Of a DNA stretch of 16,744 bases, positions 13,982-16,744 are shown piece by piece. The position numbers and the translations under genes are program-made. The DNA is from Maricaulis sp. (GTDB lineage Bacteria; Pseudomonadota; Alphaproteobacteria; Caulobacterales; Maricaulaceae). The stretch spans positions 1-16,744 of the forward strand of contig NZLV01000113.1 in assembly GCA_002694345.1 (NCBI GenBank), written 5' to 3'. A model generated the notes under the pieces. The model did not search any database. It was not told the DNA's origin and saw only the letters and a program-made list of their open reading frames with translations. Each line of letters begins with the position of its first letter. Positions within the stretch are counted from its first letter, which is position 1.

Positions 13982-14000
13982 CCCCACTGTCCTGGTGGGG
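13982..14000 (-). other. leader hairpin overlapping the ribosome binding site of the 35-aa gene
   Basis: CCCCAC (13982-13987) and GTGGGG (13995-14000) form a perfect 6-bp stem with a 7-nt loop. On the minus strand the 3' arm GTGGGG runs directly into the G-rich ribosome binding region, 9-14 nt before the ATG at 13972. The fold could limit translation of the short gene. This is inference from position only. Confidence 0.4.
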
Positions 14001-14012
14001 CGGACCATAAGG

Positions 14013-14044
14013 GTGAATCCCATTCACGGTGTGATCTGGATCAC
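14013..14044. promoter_or_regulatory. two adjacent operator-like dyads, one CRP/FNR-like
   Basis: The first dyad is GTGAAT-CCC-ATTCAC (14013-14027, perfect 6+6). The second is GTGATC-TG-GATCAC (14031-14044, perfect 6+6); with T14030 it reads TGTGA-N6-TCAC, the CRP/FNR-superfamily pattern. Their centres are 17.5 bp apart. A -10-like TTATGG (14011-14006, minus) would put the second dyad centre near -40, the class II activator position for the 35-aa gene. The first dyad would lie between -35 and -10 and contains GAATC (14015-14019). Confidence 0.5.
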
Positions 14045-14079
14045 GGTCTGCGGGACAGAGGGCCTTCTTCCCGCAGACC
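14045..14079 (-). terminator. strong hairpin after the SDR gene, lacking a U-tract
   Basis: GGTCTGCGGGA (14045-14055) and TCCCGCAGACC (14069-14079) form a perfect 11-bp stem, starting 9 nt after the SDR stop codon in the direction of transcription. No T-run follows; the stem abuts the CRP/FNR-like dyad. It may act as a terminator or 3'-end stabiliser separating the SDR gene from the 35-aa gene. Confidence 0.5.
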
Positions 14080-14088
14080 GGACCGGAA

Positions 14089-14961
14089 TCAGTGCTCGGG
14101 GGCCAGATTCATGATCTTCACGCCCGGCGGGGCCGGCGGCTCTTCCGGCACGAAGAAGTCCGGCAGAAGCTCGATCGCGGGATCATAGGAATACTGGTCC
14201 AGATCACGCTCGCCCTCCTCCCAGAGGAAGCTGTCATCGATCAGGAAATTGCCGGTGAACTCGGCCGCCGGCTTGAGCAGGACCTTGTAGGCCGTGTCGG
14301 CCAGGATTTCCGGCTTGCGGCAATTCTTCATCGCCTCTTCGCCGGCCAGGACGTTCGAGATCGCGGCCGTGGCAACGGCGGTGCGCGGCCAGATCGCATT
14401 GGCGGCAATCTTGCCCTTGAACTCCTCGCCCCAGCCCAGAATGCACAGGCTCATCTGGTATTTGGCCGAGGTGTAGGCGACGTGCGGGCCGAACCACAGG
14501 CCGCGCATGTCCAGCGGCGGCGCCAGCGCGATGATGTGCGGGTTTTCCGCCTTCATCAGGTGCGGCAGGCATTTCTGGGTCGTCAGGAAGGTGCCGCGGC
14601 CATTGACCTGGTGCATCAGGTCATAGCGCTTCATCGGCACATCGGCCGTGCCCCGCGGGAAGATGGCGGAGGCATTGTTTATCACGGCATCGATGCCGCC
14701 AAACCGGTCCACCGCCGCCTCGACCGCCGCTTCCACGGCCGCCTCGTCACGGATATCGCACTTCACCGCCAGCGCCTGGCCACCCGCCGCCTCGATACTC
14801 TCGGCCGCCGTGTGGATCGTGCCTTCCAGGCGCGGGTCCAGCTGGTCGGACTTGGCGGCGATGACGATATTGGCGCCATCACGCGCACAGCGCTGACCGA
14901 TGGCCAGACCGATCCCGCGGCTGGCGCCGGTGATGAAAATGGTTTTGCCCTTGAGACTCAC
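14089..14961 (-). CDS. HSDL2-like short-chain dehydrogenase/reductase lacking the catalytic serine
   Basis: The protein is 290 aa with a GTG start and GGGGAGA 7 nt upstream. TGASRGIG (11-18) is the nucleotide-binding glycine motif, NNAS is present, and YTSAK supplies the Tyr/Lys pair. The long insert after TGASRGIG (SDQLDPRLEGTIHTAA) and EEFKGKIAANAIWPRT are characteristic of HSDL2-like SDRs. In that family LSPPL precedes the Tyr by 16 residues and supplies the Ser. Here the sequence reads LAPPL (codon GCG), so the serine appears replaced by Ala. The C-terminal SCP2 domain of animal HSDL2 is absent. The likely substrate class is lipid or acyl compounds, but activity is uncertain. It lies 44 nt after lepB and may be co-transcribed. 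Confidence 0.9.
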   Translation of the reverse strand: MSLKGKTIFITGASRGIGLAIGQRCARDGANIVIAAKSDQLDPRLEGTIHTAAESIEAAGGQALAVKCDIRDEAAVEAAVEAAVDRFGGIDAVINNASAIFPRGTADVPMKRYDLMHQVNGRGTFLTTQKCLPHLMKAENPHIIALAPPLDMRGLWFGPHVAYTSAKYQMSLCILGWGEEFKGKIAANAIWPRTAVATAAISNVLAGEEAMKNCRKPEILADTAYKVLLKPAAEFTGNFLIDDSFLWEEGERDLDQYSYDPAIELLPDFFVPEEPPAPPGVKIMNLAPEH

Positions 14962-15005
14962 GACCGTTCTCCCCGTGTGATTGTTGGGGAGAGACTAGTG
15001 CGCCC

Positions 15006-15770
15006 CTACAGACCGCGCCAGACCCGGCCGCGCGGACAGTACAGACCTTCCTCGCGACGACAGCGCTCGAAGGTGAAGAGCACGGTCTCGGCCCGGCCGA
15101 CGACATTCTCCAGCGGCACCAGACCCGGACCTTCCGGGGCCCGGCTGTCGCGGGAGGCGTCACGATTGTCACCCATCACGAAGACGGTGCCCGGACGCAC
15201 GGTCACGGGGCCGTAATTGTCGAGCGGGGCATTGTCGCGCTGTTCGTAGATGGAATGCTCGCGGCCATTGGGCAGGACCTCATTATAATGGGTCACCGTG
15301 ACCGGCAGGCCGGACGGATGCTCGCGATAGGTCCGCAGCTCGTCGAATTCGCGCGGCACGGCTTCGCCATTGAGGTAGAGACGGCCTTCACGCACTTCCA
15401 CGACATCGCCTTCGACACCGATCACGCGCTTGATGAGATTGCGCGGCGGCGACTGGCGTTCATCGCGGAACACCACGACATCGCCGCGCTGCGGATTGTG
15501 CCAGGCGATCCGGCCATTCCAGCTGTCCGGCAGGATGTAGCCAATGCCCAGCGGCAGGGAATGCACGGAATAGCCATAGGCCCATTTGGACACGGCCACG
15601 CGGTCACCGACTTCCAGCGAGGGCTGCATGCTCTCCGAGGGAATGTGGAAGGCTGCGAAGCCGAACGTCACCAGACCCAGCCAGACCGCAACGACACCGC
15701 CCAGGAAACGGGCGGTTTCAATGATTTCACCGGCGGCACGGCCTGCCAGACGCTTCATCAGGGGATTCAT
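15006..15770 (-). CDS. lepB: signal peptidase I
   Basis: The protein is 254 aa. One N-terminal membrane anchor (about 22-41) is followed by a periplasmic catalytic domain that cleaves Sec/Tat signal peptides. Box B is PSESMQPSLEVGD with nucleophile Ser47. Box C is RGDVVVFR (95-102). Box D is NLIKRVIGVEGD with general base Lys114. Box E is GDNRDASRDSR (200-210). The ATG at 15770 overlaps the TGA of the upstream YbjQ-family gene (ATGA), implying translational coupling; an internal ATG four codons on is less likely. In many alphaproteobacteria lepB lies with pdxJ-acpS and rnc-era, but not here, so a second lepB may exist elsewhere in the genome. Confidence 0.96.
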   Translation of the reverse strand: MNPLMKRLAGRAAGEIIETARFLGGVVAVWLGLVTFGFAAFHIPSESMQPSLEVGDRVAVSKWAYGYSVHSLPLGIGYILPDSWNGRIAWHNPQRGDVVVFRDERQSPPRNLIKRVIGVEGDVVEVREGRLYLNGEAVPREFDELRTYREHPSGLPVTVTHYNEVLPNGREHSIYEQRDNAPLDNYGPVTVRPGTVFVMGDNRDASRDSRAPEGPGLVPLENVVGRAETVLFTFERCRREEGLYCPRGRVWRGL

Positions 15771-16087
15771 TTCAGCTTCACCGCCGTTCCATAGGCCAGA
15801 ATTTCCGCGGCCCCTTCCATGACGGAGGAGGTCGACAGGCGCACCGTCACGATCGCGTCGGCGCCCAGTTCCTCGGCATGCTTGCACATGCGGTCCAGCG
15901 CCGTTTCGCGGGATTCGGCGAGCAGGTCGGTATATTCCGGCACCTCACCCCCGACGAGATTGCGCAGGCCGGCGATGAAATCGCGGCCGAAAAAGCGGGC
16001 GCGCACAACATTGCCGCGGGCAATGCCGACGATCTGGTCAATCTCGCGGCCCGGAATGGTGTCCGCCATGGAAACAATCAGGCTCAT
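15767..16087 (-). CDS. YbjQ/DUF74 family protein
   Basis: The protein is 106 aa. The pattern TIPGREIDQIVGIARGNVVR, FIAGLRNLVGGEVPEYT, RMCKHAEELGADAIV and a C-terminal YGTAVKL is typical of the YbjQ family, small cytosolic pentamer-forming proteins of unproven function sometimes labelled heavy-metal-binding. The frame is open upstream to 16315, but ATG 16087 begins the conserved domain. Its ATG overlaps the TGA of the upstream 75-aa gene by 4 nt, and its own TGA overlaps the lepB ATG. The three form a translationally coupled unit. What links it to signal peptidase is unknown. Confidence 0.92.
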   Translation of the reverse strand: MSLIVSMADTIPGREIDQIVGIARGNVVRARFFGRDFIAGLRNLVGGEVPEYTDLLAESRETALDRMCKHAEELGADAIVTVRLSTSSVMEGAAEILAYGTAVKLK

Positions 16088-16311
16088 TCTTCCTCCCCGT
16101 CCGCAAACGCCACCCGGTGAGCCGGCGCCCGCAGATACATGATGGCCACGCCCAGACCCGACGGGATGAGCGGAACCGCCCACCAATAGACCGCCGGATA
16201 GGCCAAATGCCAGTCGGCCAGGAAACCGAGCGCCACCAGAAGGGCGTAGCTCGTCAGTCCCACCAGCAAAAGCACAGGCCCGATAAGGTCTGTCAGCCGC
16301 GCCAAAGACAT
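16084..16311 (-). CDS. small two-span membrane protein, first gene of the ybjQ-lepB unit
   Basis: The protein is 75 aa. Hydrophobic segments at about 8-31 (LIGPVLLLVGLTSYALLVAL...) and 38-59 (YPAVYWWAVPLIPSGLGVAI) suggest two membrane spans, with an acidic tail ending DGEEE. GGGAG lies 7 nt before the ATG at 16311. Its stop overlaps the next gene's ATG (ATGA). I do not recognise a family. Strict coupling to YbjQ and LepB argues that it is real and part of the same expression unit. Confidence 0.75.
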   Translation of the reverse strand: MSLARLTDLIGPVLLLVGLTSYALLVALGFLADWHLAYPAVYWWAVPLIPSGLGVAIMYLRAPAHRVAFADGEEE

Positions 16312-16511
16312 TCAATCACTCCCGAAACGGCATGACCTGTCCCCGGCATACGGCGAAATCCTGAACGAACCAAGATCAAGCCGCGTGGATGACAGCATTT
16401 TCAGAATATCGTGGCATGACCGCCGCACAGCGCCGGGCGGGAAAACCGGGCGCGCAATCCCCACGCTTTCGTCCCCATTTCGCCATCATCGGGGGTCATA
16501 AGGTCACCATC
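16312..16511. other. divergent intergenic region, no clear elements
   Basis: About 200 nt separate the 75-aa gene (minus) from the gene at 16512 (plus), so it must hold promoters for both. I found ribosome binding sites near each end, but no convincing -35/-10 pair, CtrA box or strong terminator. Confidence 0.6.
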
Positions 16512-16744
16512 ATGAGTGACACGATCTACGAACCCCAACCCGCCCCGGCCGCAGACCGCGATGACAAATGGCTGACCGGCCTGAACTATGTGCTCTTCCT
16601 GGTCGGCAATATCATCGGTGTGTCGAGCCTGATCGCCGTGGCGATCGCCTATGCCCGCCGCGATGCGGCGCCGCACTGGCTGCAATCCCACTACACCTAC
16701 CAGATCAAGAGTTTCTGGGCGGCGCTGGTCGGCGTCGTGGCCTG
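16512..16744 (+). CDS. DUF4870-like membrane protein, cut by the window edge
   Basis: Only the first 77 codons are visible; the frame is still open at the right edge. The start MSDTIYEPQPAPAADRDDKW is a short polar N-terminus. A hydrophobic span follows (about 22-48, LNYVLFLVGNIIGVSSLIAV...), then YARRDAAPHWLQSHYTYQIKSFW, then a second span begins. The pattern of span, Arg/Asp-rich turn, WLxSHYxxQIxxFW is typical of small DUF4870-type integral membrane proteins. AAGG lies 9 nt before the ATG. Function is unknown. It diverges from the ybjQ-lepB unit. Confidence 0.72.
   Translation, partial: MSDTIYEPQPAPAADRDDKWLTGLNYVLFLVGNIIGVSSLIAVAIAYARRDAAPHWLQSHYTYQIKSFWAALVGVVA

Overview
The window looks like chromosomal DNA of an alphaproteobacterium. 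The base composition is G+C-rich, several starts lack a Shine-Dalgarno sequence, and some promoter elements resemble the Caulobacter housekeeping consensus. A CtrA-like box, a few GANTC sites and the gene order xseB-ispA-dxs point the same way. The gene set fits a marine stalked bacterium of the Maricaulis/Hyphomonadaceae type. That taxonomic guess is inference from gene content; no search was run.

Layout. Positions 1-859 (minus strand) hold pdxH and, just downstream, the start of a membrane protein cut by the window edge. Divergent from pdxH are a small J-domain protein and aroC (974-2622). Next comes a 134-bp palindromic intergenic repeat (2641-2774). Two exported glycine-zipper proteins follow (2907-5258), one very rich in Arg/Gly/Asp with a 30-bp tandem repeat. 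They share a nearly identical upstream box and are separated by a clear intrinsic terminator.

Positions 5275-11549 contain tlyA, dxs, ispA, csaA and xseB on the minus strand. A plus-strand pair, a TetR regulator and an S41 peptidase-like lipoprotein, lies between tlyA and dxs. Upstream of xseB on the same strand are a histidine phosphatase, an HDAC-family deacetylase and a SET-domain protein (11619-13707).

The apparent gap 13708-14088 is not empty. It holds a promoter for the SET gene, a 35-codon membrane-peptide gene (13865-13972), and a stacked set of inverted repeats including a CRP/FNR-like operator. Then come an HSDL2-type SDR and a tightly overlapping three-gene unit: a small membrane protein, a YbjQ-family protein and lepB. 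A divergent DUF4870-like membrane protein is cut by the right edge.

Functionally most genes are housekeeping: PLP synthesis, chorismate, isoprenoid precursors, exonuclease VII, rRNA methylation and signal peptidase. The less ordinary parts are the co-boxed glycine-zipper pair, the HDAC/SET neighbours with the small regulated peptide upstream, and the SDR that lacks the usual catalytic serine. I found no tRNA, rRNA, CRISPR array, insertion sequence or complete mobile element.
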